This document shows positions 43,842 to 51,760 of a DNA stretch of 64,000 bases, piece after piece; position 1 is the stretch's first letter, and each line of letters starts with the position of its first letter. The position numbers were made by a program, and so were the translations under genes. The DNA comes from Poriferisodalis sp964484385. GTDB taxonomy: Bacteria > Actinomycetota > Acidimicrobiia > Acidimicrobiales > Poriferisodalaceae. The stretch covers positions 1 through 64,000 of the forward strand of contig CAZAFV010000010.1 in the NCBI GenBank assembly GCA_964484385.1, read 5' to 3'. The notes below the pieces were generated by a model. The model was not told the origin of the DNA and searched no databases. It was given only the letters and a program-made list of their open reading frames with translations.

Positions 43842-45884
43842 TTGACTATTGCATCGACAGCCTCGACGAAGGTCACTGCTGCGCAGCCGCTCGACCTGAC
43901 CGAGGAACTCATCTTGGTGCTGCTCAGCGAAGAGAGCGGGTACTTCCACCAGGTTCCCGGCTGGCACTTGAACTGCGCCATGGCCGGGGCGGCGCTGGCC
44001 GAGCTCTCGCTGCAGGCGCGCATTGACACCGACATGGAATCGCTGATCCTGCTGGACCCCACGCCGACAGGCAAGCCGATCCTGGACCTCGCCCTCCAGC
44101 AGATCGCGAGCGAGCCCGATCAGCGCAGCGCCCAGTACTGGGTGGAGCGCCTCGCGCCTCGCGCCGAGATGATGCTCGACTTGGCACTGGAGCAACTGGT
44201 CAGACTCGGGATCCTCGAGCATCACGACGGCGAATTCTGGAGCTTGACGGCAGCGGCCCGGCACAGCGATTTCTTTGCCGGCGAGGACGATGACACGGCT
44301 GCCCAATTCATCAAGACTCGCATTGGCAGATCGATCTTGCTGGGCGAGATTCCGAGCCCGAGAGACGTCATCATCATCGGTCTCGCCCACACCTGCGATG
44401 TACTGCGTTTCATCTTCGAGCTCGACGACGAAGCGGAAGAGCGGGTCCAGCTCATCTGCCAGATGGACCTGATCGGCAGGGCCATCGCGGATGCCGTCGC
44501 GCACAACCTGGTGGCGTCGCTGCTCAGAAGCTCCGCGCTGACGAAGTCGGTGCCCAAGCTGCCGCTCAACAAACTGCTGCTCAATCGTCATTTCCTTCGC
44601 GGGAACATCCCGGCCGTCTATGCACAATTGACTGAAGAATTCGGTCCAGTCTTCAGGCTCAGCCCCCTGTTCTCCGGGCAGGAGATCACGTTCCTATCAG
44701 GCCCTCGCGTCAATCGCTGGGTTCACCGTCACGGTCGCATGCACCTCAGGTCGAGCGACTATCTCCGAGGTCTCGAAACTGCGTATCACGCCTCCGGCCT
44801 GCTGCCTGCGCTGGATGGTGCAGATCATTTCCGCATGCGCAAATCGCTGCGTGCTGGTTACGGCCGCGCGAGGTTCGAACAACAGCTCGAAACGGTATAT
44901 CAGCACGCTCGAACGTACATCAGCAAGTGGAATGTCGGGGACACATTTGGAGCCGTATCCATGTGTCGCGGCTTCTCCGGCGCCCAGGTCACGCCGTTCC
45001 TCGCGAGCATCGAGGCAGATGATGTCATCGATGACCTCATCGCTTATAAGTCCCGGGTGCTCATGACCCAAGTGGTCAACGTCTTGCCGAATTTCATGCT
45101 CAATACGCCACGCATGAAGCGCAAGAAGAAGGTTGTCGACGTTCTGTATGAGCGCGTGCTGGAATCTCACACGGCCGCGCAGAGGGCTGGTTGCCCTCGC
45201 GACCTTGCCGACGACGTACTCAGTCTGCACACCAGCGATCCGATTTTCGTACCCGAGTCAAATCTGAGCTTTACTTTCTCGGCACCAGTACTCGCGGGAA
45301 TGTACGCGGGAGATGAGCTCAGCTTCATCTTGCATGCGATGGTATCTCAGCCGCATTTGTACGAGCAGATCCGAGCAGAGGCTGACGCCTTGTTCGGGAA
45401 CGGAGATCCGTCGGCAGATGATTTGAGTTCTCCCGCGATCGATGTCACTCGACGTTTCATCATGGAGTGCTTGCGACTGTGGCCCACGGTGCCGATGTCC
45501 ATCCGCACAGTAATGAACACATGCGTCGTTGAAGACTACGAATTGCCGGTGGGCTCCAAGGTGTTCATTGCCACGACGGCACCGCACTACATGAACGAGA
45601 TTTTCCCGGATCCATTCACATTCGACATCGATCGCTACCTGCCCTCACGCGGCGAGCACCGCACGCCCGGATACGCACCGTTCGGTCTCGGCACGCATAG
45701 CTGTCTTGGCTCTCACATGGTGGAGTTGCAGATGCTGCTGAGCCTGTTGATGCTCGCGCACTATTTCACTTTCGAGATTTCGCCGTCGAACTACAAGCTG
45801 AAGATCAGCCCGTTTCCATCAATGTCGCCGAACAAGCGATTCAAGCTCAAAGTCGTGGAGCAGCGGCACCCGTTGACGAGTTGA
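43842..45884 (+). CDS. GPP34 (GOLPH3-like) domain - cytochrome P450 fusion protein
   Basis: 680 aa. Residues about 18-222 form a GPP34 domain (LTEELILVLLSEESG, MAGAALAELSLQARID, LLDPTPTGKPILDLAL, PSPRDVIIIGLAHTCDVLRF); eukaryotic GOLPH3 uses this fold to bind PI4P on membranes. Residues about 245-675 are a P450: DGADHFRMRKSLRAGY (C-helix), I-helix AGDELS (489-494, acid kept, Thr replaced by Leu), ExxR in ECLR (542-545), and FGLGTHSCLG with heme Cys621. TTG start with AGGAG 6 nt upstream. Less GC-biased codon use than neighbours, suggesting transfer. Membrane-targeted oxidation of a lipid is inferred. Confidence 0.88.
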   Translation: MTIASTASTKVTAAQPLDLTEELILVLLSEESGYFHQVPGWHLNCAMAGAALAELSLQARIDTDMESLILLDPTPTGKPILDLALQQIASEPDQRSAQYWVERLAPRAEMMLDLALEQLVRLGILEHHDGEFWSLTAAARHSDFFAGEDDDTAAQFIKTRIGRSILLGEIPSPRDVIIIGLAHTCDVLRFIFELDDEAEERVQLICQMDLIGRAIADAVAHNLVASLLRSSALTKSVPKLPLNKLLLNRHFLRGNIPAVYAQLTEEFGPVFRLSPLFSGQEITFLSGPRVNRWVHRHGRMHLRSSDYLRGLETAYHASGLLPALDGADHFRMRKSLRAGYGRARFEQQLETVYQHARTYISKWNVGDTFGAVSMCRGFSGAQVTPFLASIEADDVIDDLIAYKSRVLMTQVVNVLPNFMLNTPRMKRKKKVVDVLYERVLESHTAAQRAGCPRDLADDVLSLHTSDPIFVPESNLSFTFSAPVLAGMYAGDELSFILHAMVSQPHLYEQIRAEADALFGNGDPSADDLSSPAIDVTRRFIMECLRLWPTVPMSIRTVMNTCVVEDYELPVGSKVFIATTAPHYMNEIFPDPFTFDIDRYLPSRGEHRTPGYAPFGLGTHSCLGSHMVELQMLLSLLMLAHYFTFEISPSNYKLKISPFPSMSPNKRFKLKVVEQRHPLTS

Positions 45885-45895
45885 GCGGTTCTGGG

Positions 45896-46231
45896 TCATC
45901 GACGACCTGAACGGGAACGACGGCGCGATGATCTGGCGCCGCTGTGCTGGCCTTGTCCGGAATTCTGCCGCCGGTTCGCGCCGCGATTGCCGCCGCCGGA
46001 GCGCCGGCGGGATCGGCGACGGTCTCGGCGCTGGTCACCCACCCGCGGCGGCGGCCCGGTCGGCCGCACTCGCATGCGAACGCGAGCGGGTTGGCGTCGA
46101 AGTCCCCAATGCGAGCGGCCCGGCTCAGCCAAGGTCTCGATGTCTGCATCCTCGGCGGCGACCGAGAGCGCATCGAGGCCGCGATCCCGCGCCTCTGCAA
46201 CGGTGTGGCCGGTCACCACGATCCACTCCAC
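45896..46231 (-). CDS. jag: Jag_N domain fragment with arginine-rich linker (N-terminal half of Jag)
   Basis: 111 aa. Residues 1-52 are a Jag_N domain: EWIVVTGHTVAEARDRGLDA, then EDADIETLAEPGRSHWGLRR and ARVRMRVRP; the rest is an Arg/Ser/Gly linker like those that join Jag_N to KH in intact Jag. The frame then stops 11 nt short of the convergent P450 gene. It sits directly downstream of yidC, the normal jag position. The KH and R3H domains are missing here and found at 41933-42451. Start GTG 46231 is tentative (TTG 46258 also open). Confidence 0.7.
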   Translation of the reverse strand: MEWIVVTGHTVAEARDRGLDALSVAAEDADIETLAEPGRSHWGLRRQPARVRMRVRPTGPPPRVGDQRRDRRRSRRRSGGGNRGANRRQNSGQGQHSGARSSRRRSRSGRR

Positions 46232-46270
46232 GACGCAGCGCCTAACTCTCCACAGCAATTGCTGGTGTGT

Positions 46271-47476
46271 TCATCGCTTGCGGCGATTGCGGGTCCTGCC
46301 GTCGCCTGAGGTACGACGACTCTGGATGGGCTTCGACTCCGGCTCTGGTTCGGCACGCCCACGCCGACGGCCGCGCTCGCGGGGCTGAGGCTGATCCTGA
46401 TTCCGGTTCGAGGTGCCGGTGCTGCGACGTGCTCGCTTGCGCGCATCGGCAACTCGTTCTTCCGATGAGCGAGTGCGGCGGATCGTGGGAGACTCAGAGG
46501 GCTCCGGCGGCGCAGGCTCCGGTGCACGTTCGCCCGACGAGTTCTGTGAGCTCTCGCGTCGCTCTGCACGGCGACGCTCACGCTCCGCATAGCGCTCCGC
46601 CTCAGCATCAAGCGCCTTGCGTGAGCGCTGATTCGGCACCTGGCGCGGCGGCTCTGGTTCGGGGACCTCTTCGGCTTCGATGACCTTGGCGTCGGACTCC
46701 GCGGCGGTCAGCGACTGCGGGGGCTTCATGGTGGCGTGAATGAACGCTTGCTGGAGCATGCGGTAGATGCTCGACACGATGAAGTAGGGCACCAGCGCCG
46801 CCGGCACGAAGAAGCTGAAGACCGGCAGCATGAACGGCAGGTACTTCATCATGATTTCCATCTGGCGGTTCGGCATTGCCGCATTGCCGCGCCGCCGCGC
46901 CATCTGGCGCTGCTGCAGCCAGGCCAGCAGGAAGGTGATGGCTATGAGCCCCAGGTACGGCAGCCCGTCGACGAAATCGGCCTGAACCACGTCCTTCGCC
47001 ACCTTCGACAGGTCCATGCCCAAGGACCGCATCTCGCCCTCCGCATCGACGATGTCCTTGTACATCTGCGAGTCAGGGCTCAGGTTCCGGGGAAACGGGT
47101 TGTCGATCAGATGGTTGTCGTCGGGTATGCGCAGGTTCCAGATGACCCGGTAGAGCACGATGAAAATCGGAATCTGCACCAAGTTCGGCAAGCACCCGCC
47201 CAGGGGGCTCACCCCGTGCGACTGGTACAGCCTCATCATTTCTTCGTTGAGTTTCTGGCGGTCGCTGCCGTGCCGCTTGCGCAGCGCCGTCATCTCCGGC
47301 TGCAGTGCCTGCATCTTGGTCATCGACCGTGCGCCCCGCAGGGTGAGGGGGGTGAACAGCAGCATGATCGCCAAGGTCAGCATGCAGATCGCGAAGGTGT
47401 AGTCAGGCACCAACGAGTAGAACCACGCCAATACGGCGGCGATGCCGTCGAATATCGGGTCAGCCCAGTCGAACAT
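46271..47476 (-). CDS. yidC: Membrane protein insertase YidC
   Basis: 401 aa Oxa1-type insertase. TM core with GGCLPNLVQIPIFIVLYRVI, MTKMQALQPEMTALRKRHG and YLPFMLPVFSFFVPAALVPY. A ~135-residue highly basic C-terminal tail (from about 265), which in such proteins contacts the ribosome. ATG shares a base with the yidD stop (TGATG). Confidence 0.95.
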   Translation of the reverse strand: MFDWADPIFDGIAAVLAWFYSLVPDYTFAICMLTLAIMLLFTPLTLRGARSMTKMQALQPEMTALRKRHGSDRQKLNEEMMRLYQSHGVSPLGGCLPNLVQIPIFIVLYRVIWNLRIPDDNHLIDNPFPRNLSPDSQMYKDIVDAEGEMRSLGMDLSKVAKDVVQADFVDGLPYLGLIAITFLLAWLQQRQMARRRGNAAMPNRQMEIMMKYLPFMLPVFSFFVPAALVPYFIVSSIYRMLQQAFIHATMKPPQSLTAAESDAKVIEAEEVPEPEPPRQVPNQRSRKALDAEAERYAERERRRAERRESSQNSSGERAPEPAPPEPSESPTIRRTRSSEERVADARKRARRSTGTSNRNQDQPQPRERGRRRGRAEPEPESKPIQSRRTSGDGRTRNRRKR

Positions 47477-47760
47477 CAGCGCGTCTCCAGGCCCGTCGTC
47501 GCGACCGCACGGTGACCTCGACGGAGGTGATCACCCGTCTCCGGTACCGGGTCGTAGCCCCAGCCGCCCCAGGGATGGCAGCGGCAGATACGGCGGAGGG
47601 CCAGCCAGCCGCCGCGCGCTGCTCCCCAGGTGCGCAGGGCGTCCAACGCGTACTGCGAGCACGTCGGATCGAAGCGACACGACGGCAGCCGGGAGCGGGG
47701 GAGTGCTCGATAGAGCTTGACCGCGGCGATCAGTGCCCGAGCGACCGGCCCCGAGGTCAT
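47476..47760 (-). CDS. yidD: Membrane protein insertion efficiency factor YidD
   Basis: 94 aa. LIAAVKLYRALPRSRLPS, CRFDPTCSQYALDAL, RRICRCHPWGGWGYDPVP, all diagnostic. ATG overlaps the rnpA stop. Part of rpmH-rnpA-yidD-yidC. Confidence 0.94.
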   Translation of the reverse strand: MTSGPVARALIAAVKLYRALPRSRLPSCRFDPTCSQYALDALRTWGAARGGWLALRRICRCHPWGGWGYDPVPETGDHLRRGHRAVATTGLETR

Positions 47761-48104
47761 ACCCCGTTGTTCCGCCGGTTGCTCAGGGCTTCGGCGGCCC
47801 GCAGCAGCCGCATCAGCTCGGCTCGAGCCCGCTGGTAGGTCACCGTCGACGCAGCCGCGCGCACACCGACGAGATAGCGGCCAGGCGCCAAGTCGGTTGC
47901 GAGCTCCCGAAAGACCGCTCTCAAGCGGCGCCGAAGCCGATTGCGCTCCACTGCAGTTCCCCGATGGCGGCTGAGCGCGAATGCCACGCGCGGCCCGCTC
48001 AGACCGCGGTCGGCCGCGAACGTCATCCACAGCAGCTCGCTGTCGAATCGACGACCGCGGCGCAGTGCTGCGAAGTCGGCCCTGCTGCGGCACGAATCGA
48101 TCAG
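47757..48104 (-). CDS. rnpA: Ribonuclease P protein component
   Basis: 115 aa from CTG 48104, which overlaps the rpmH stop (CTGA). Family core: SRADFAALRRGRRFDSELLW, then PRVAFALSRHRGTAVERNRLRRRLRAVFRE with the RNR motif split across ERNRLRRRLR. There is no ATG, GTG or TTG between the CTG and the conserved core. The same frame stays open through all of rpmH to a GTG at 48242, which would nest rpmH inside rnpA as in Thermus, but that GTG directly abuts the Shine-Dalgarno. Confidence 0.88.
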   Translation of the reverse strand: MIDSCRSRADFAALRRGRRFDSELLWMTFAADRGLSGPRVAFALSRHRGTAVERNRLRRRLRAVFRELATDLAPGRYLVGVRAAASTVTYQRARAELMRLLRAAEALSNRRNNGV

Positions 48105-48235
48105 GCGCTCAGCCGTTGCCGGCCCTTGCGTCGGCGAGCGTTCACAATCGCCCTGCCCGCACGGGTGGACATACGATGGCGGAAGCCGTGGCGGCGGGCC
48201 CGTCTGCGGTTGTGGGGTTGGTACGTGCGCTTCAC
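48101..48235 (-). CDS. rpmH: 50S ribosomal protein L34
   Basis: 44 aa: VKRTYQPHNRRRARRHGF, RHRMSTRAGRAIVNARR, RKGRQRLSA. GTG 48235 with AGGAGG 7 nt upstream. First gene of the minus-strand set leading from the origin. Confidence 0.96.
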   Translation of the reverse strand: MKRTYQPHNRRRARRHGFRHRMSTRAGRAIVNARRRKGRQRLSA

Positions 48236-48329
48236 GCTGCACCCTCCTGGAGGTTCAGGCCGCGGGCAGGTCCGCGAAATGCGGTGCGGCGGCCGGAGCG
48301 TGCCCGGGTATCGGCCCGAGAGCATGGAC

Positions 48330-48335
48330 AGCCTA
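48330..48335 (-). promoter_or_regulatory. rpmH -10 box
   Basis: Minus strand CCCGTAGGCTG, about 95 nt before the rpmH GTG; identical 11-mer upstream of the KH-R3H gene. Confidence 0.45.
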
Positions 48336-48585
48336 CGGGTGCCGATCCCTTCCGATGCGCGCAGGGGCGAGCGCGCAGGCGAAGCCGTGGCGCGGGCGGC
48401 GCGCGCGAAGACGCGCGGTACCTGCGCACAGGGCCGTGTCGCAGTCGCCTGATGTCGACCACGACGCTCGTCGCCAGGACAGCAAATTTCCCTGTCATCC
48501 GCTTGTTTTGCGGGTGTTATGGGTCTGTCGCGGAACTGTTGCGTTCCCGTCAATTCGAGCACCGCGCAGGCGTGCAAAGACGCGC

Positions 48586-48614
48586 TTGCAGCAGTGACAG
48601 CGCAGCCATAGGTT
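48586..48614 (+). promoter_or_regulatory. Predicted dnaA promoter
   Basis: TTGCAG (48586-48591), exactly 17 nt, TAGGTT (48609-48614); about 85 nt leader to the GTG start. Confidence 0.6.
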
Positions 48615-48698
48615 CCGACCACCGGGTGCCGCTTGGTGGCTCGCAGGCGAACAACAGGTTCCGCGGGCGCACGACGGACAGAGGCGAACGAGGTTGTC

Positions 48699-50330
48699 GT
48701 GGTGAGTTCTCCGCAGGCAGGTGCCGCAGCACACGAACCTGAGGATCATCACCACATCTCCCAATCGCCAGAGTCCCCATCGCCGCAGTCGCCATCACCA
48801 GAGTCATCGGCATCTGCCCAGGTGACGCCGGACACGGCGTCTGCACTGCCCGAGGGCGCCCGGGCGAATACCGACGAGCTGTGGTCGCAGTGCCGCGACA
48901 TCCTGCGGGCCACCGTGTCCGACGCGCTCTGGCTGGGCTACTTCCGTCACCTCCAGGCATTGCACATCGACGGCGAGCTCGCCGTATTGATCGCGCCGAG
49001 CAACATGATCCGCGATCGCATCCAGCGGCGGTACATCCCGATGCTCCACGCCGCCTTCGAGCAACTGCCTGTTCGCCCTCAGACCTACGAGATCGAGACC
49101 CGCCCCGAGCTCGGCGATCTGGACAGCGCCAACGGCGCAGATGCAGACCCGCACGACGTGGATGCAACGGCTGACGGTGACGCTGCGAGCCCGGGAGATG
49201 ACGAGGCCTGGCATCCCGCGACCGGTTCCGCCAACTCGCCGGCCCCTTCCGAGAACGCCGTCACAGCGACGACGACACCCGATGCCAGTGCAACGCCTCG
49301 CAGAGTGCCGGGTGTCGACATCACCAATCCCCGCTACACCTTCGAGAGCTTTGTCACCGGCAGCAGCAATCGGTTTGCACAAGCGGCGGCACTTGCCGTT
49401 GCCGAGACTCCCGGCATTGCCTACAACCCCCTGTTCATTCACGGCGGCACCGGTCTCGGCAAGACCCATCTGCTGCAGGCCATCGTGAACTTCCTCGGCG
49501 CCACCCTGCCCGAGCATCGTGTCCGCTACGTCTCCACCGAGACATTCCTCTCCGAATTCATCGAAGCCATTCGGACGAACACGACGCCTGCGTTCAAGAG
49601 GCGCTACCGCGAACTCGACGTGCTGCTGCTCGATGACATCCAGTTCATGGAGGGCAAGGAAGGCCTGCAGGAGGAGCTGTTCCACACGTTCAACTCGCTG
49701 CACGTGGCTGGCCGCCAGATCGTGATCTCCTCCGACCGCCCGCCTCGCAGCATCTCCACACTGTCGGATCGGCTGCGCAGCCGGTTCGAATGGGGCCTGA
49801 TCACCGACATCCAGCCGCCTGATCTCGAAACCCGAGTGGCCATCCTGCGGAAGAAGACCGAGCACGGCCATGTGCCCGACGAAGTGCTGGAGCACATCGC
49901 GCACCTCATCACCAACAACATCCGCGAGCTCGAGGGCGCACTGGTGCGCGTCACCGCGTACGCCAGCCTCACCCGCAGTTCCGTCACGCTGGAGATGGCA
50001 CAGCAAATACTGAGCGATGTCCGTGAACCGCAGGAGACGCCCATCACCACCGACCGGATCCTGAACATGACTGCGGACATGTTCGGCTACGACGTGAGCG
50101 AGCTCACCAGCCAGCGGCGTCAACAAGGCTTGGTCAACGCCCGCCAGATCAGCATGTATGTCATGCGGGAGCTCACTGACCTGAGCTACCCAGCGATCGC
50201 CAGCGTCTTCGGCGGGCGAGACCACACGACTGTCATGCACGCTGTCAAGAAGATCAACAGCCTGCTGCCTGCTGAACGCAAGGTGTACGACCAGGTTGCC
50301 CAGCTGATTGCGCGCGTCCGGGCTGCCTGA
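48699..50330 (+). CDS. dnaA: Chromosomal replication initiator DnaA
   Basis: 543 aa. Domain I (WSQCRDILRATVSDALWLGY), a long disordered acidic/Thr-Pro domain II (about 110-210), AAA+ domain III with FIHGGTGLGKTHLLQAI (Walker A about 248) and LLLDDIQFMEGKEG, and domain IV with the box-binding GGRDHTTVMHAVKKI (about 504). GTG 48699 or 48702, with GAGG 5-8 nt upstream. Longer than average because of domain II. Confidence 0.96.
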   Translation: MVSSPQAGAAAHEPEDHHHISQSPESPSPQSPSPESSASAQVTPDTASALPEGARANTDELWSQCRDILRATVSDALWLGYFRHLQALHIDGELAVLIAPSNMIRDRIQRRYIPMLHAAFEQLPVRPQTYEIETRPELGDLDSANGADADPHDVDATADGDAASPGDDEAWHPATGSANSPAPSENAVTATTTPDASATPRRVPGVDITNPRYTFESFVTGSSNRFAQAAALAVAETPGIAYNPLFIHGGTGLGKTHLLQAIVNFLGATLPEHRVRYVSTETFLSEFIEAIRTNTTPAFKRRYRELDVLLLDDIQFMEGKEGLQEELFHTFNSLHVAGRQIVISSDRPPRSISTLSDRLRSRFEWGLITDIQPPDLETRVAILRKKTEHGHVPDEVLEHIAHLITNNIRELEGALVRVTAYASLTRSSVTLEMAQQILSDVREPQETPITTDRILNMTADMFGYDVSELTSQRRQQGLVNARQISMYVMRELTDLSYPAIASVFGGRDHTTVMHAVKKINSLLPAERKVYDQVAQLIARVRAA

Positions 50331-50650
50331 AGCTGAGCCGAAGGCTGTCCGCTGTGCGGCCGGTGACTGGATCTAGGGTGTCTCCACACGCTGTGGACAA
50401 CGAGTGGAAAAGTTCTCGACAAACCTCGGGAAAAGTCGCGCTTTTCCACGATCACGCTGGCTATGCAGAAAAGAGAGGGTGAAGCTGTGGACGCGCAGGC
50501 AAGACTGTTGACAGGCCGCGTTGCGCTGATCTGCGACAACGGTCAGTCATCCACAATTCACAGCCCCTACAACCACTACCGAATAAGTCTCAACCTTCTC
50601 ATTGAGGATGATCTGTCTCATCGGTCTTGTACGGCCAAGGAGAACCGCCC
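50331..50650. other. Putative oriC region between dnaA and dnaN
   Basis: 320 nt, no gene. DnaA-box-like sites: TGTGGACAA (50392-50400), TGTGGACGC (50486-50494) and TCATCCACA (50547-50555), plus related GTGGAAAAG and CTTTTCCACG. AT-rich stretch about 50545-50625 could be the unwinding element. Typical actinobacterial origin position; box number is modest. Confidence 0.65.
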
Positions 50651-51760
50651 GTGAAACTGCGCATTGAACGAGATGCACTGGTCGACCAGCTGACCTTGGC
50701 AAGCCGGGGGGTCAATGCGCGCGGGGGCGGTTTGTTCGTGCTGACCGGGTTGCACTTGCGAGCTGACAGCGAGGGGCTCACGGTCACGGGCACCGATCTC
50801 GATCTCACCGTGCGCACACAGCTGCGTACGCCAGTGGAGACGGAGGGCGAGACCGTGGTGCCGGCCCGGCTGCTGACCGATATCGCCCGGGCGTTGCCGC
50901 CAGGCGAAGTGGACGTTCAGGTTGACGATGACGAGGTGCAGATCACCAGCGCACGAGCGCAGTTCTCCGTTCGGACCCTGCCGACCGCCGATTTCCCCAC
51001 CCTGCTGCAGCCGACAGGAGACGACGTCACCGTGCCGGCCGGCGACTTGGCGCAGGCCTTTCGCCAAGTGGTCCGCGCGGCAAGTTCTGACGATGCCCGG
51101 CCGATCCTGACCGGAGTGCTCATGGCGGCCCGCGGCGACGGCTTGCGGCTGGTGGCCACCGACTCGTACCGACTTGCCCTGCGGGACCTGCCCGAGGCGC
51201 AGGTGCTCGAGCCGGGGCAGCAAGTGCTCGTTCCGTCTCGGGCCCTGGAGGAGCTTGGCCGGATCCTGGATGCCAGCAAAGACGTGACCATGCGGCTCGG
51301 AGAGCGGGAAGTCGCCTTCGAAGTCAGTGACGATGCTCAGTCGGCCCAGGTGACCTGCCGCCTCATCGCGGGCGACTTCCCCAGCTATGAACCGCTGATC
51401 CCCGATTCTCATGACAACCGGCTGGAGGTCGACCGCGCCGCGCTGCTTGACGGTGCACGCCGACTCCGCCTGCTGGCCCGTGACACCAATGCGCCGCTGC
51501 GGATGGAATTGCGCCCCGACAGCATCGAACTGACGGTCATCAGCCAGGACGTCGGCAGCGCGAGCGAGGAAGTCGATGCAAGCTACGAGGGCGAGCCGAC
51601 CACGGTCGCCTTCAATCCTGACTATCTCATCGAGGGACTCGACGCGGCCGGCGGCGACACGGTCGAGCTGGTGCGTCTCGATGCACTGAAGCCGGCGGTG
51701 CTGCGGACGCCCGGACAGGGAGAATTCCTGTATCTGCTGATGCCCGTTCGGGTGTCGTGA
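50651..51760 (+). CDS. dnaN: DNA polymerase III beta sliding clamp
   Basis: 369 aa. KLRIERDALVDQLTLASRGV start, DDARPILTGVLM, ATDSYRLALRDL, AGDFPSYEPLIP, and C-terminal FLYLLMPVRVS. GTG 50651 with AAGGAG 8 nt upstream. Confidence 0.96.
   Translation: MKLRIERDALVDQLTLASRGVNARGGGLFVLTGLHLRADSEGLTVTGTDLDLTVRTQLRTPVETEGETVVPARLLTDIARALPPGEVDVQVDDDEVQITSARAQFSVRTLPTADFPTLLQPTGDDVTVPAGDLAQAFRQVVRAASSDDARPILTGVLMAARGDGLRLVATDSYRLALRDLPEAQVLEPGQQVLVPSRALEELGRILDASKDVTMRLGEREVAFEVSDDAQSAQVTCRLIAGDFPSYEPLIPDSHDNRLEVDRAALLDGARRLRLLARDTNAPLRMELRPDSIELTVISQDVGSASEEVDASYEGEPTTVAFNPDYLIEGLDAAGGDTVELVRLDALKPAVLRTPGQGEFLYLLMPVRVS

Larger units (their letters stand above)
48236..48698. other. rpmH-dnaA divergent intergenic region
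   Basis: 463 nt, no credible gene. Holds the rpmH -10 (48330), the dnaA promoter (48586-48614) and a patch of lower GC (about 48480-48560). I see no good DnaA boxes here, so the origin is more likely in 50331-50650. Confidence 0.6.

Noticed and set aside
45847..46200. Alternative frame on the minus strand between yidC and P450 with a more Ala/Pro-rich composition
   Set aside because: It lacks any domain; the Jag_N frame has clear family similarity and ends with a linker-like Arg-rich tail. A frameshift joining the two would not restore KH-R3H.
47757..48242. Full acceptance of a Thermus-like nested rpmH/rnpA
   Set aside because: The upstream GTG leaves no spacing from the Shine-Dalgarno; listed as an alternative only.
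48236..48698. oriC between rpmH and dnaA
   Set aside because: No convincing DnaA boxes; the dnaA-dnaN interval is better supported.
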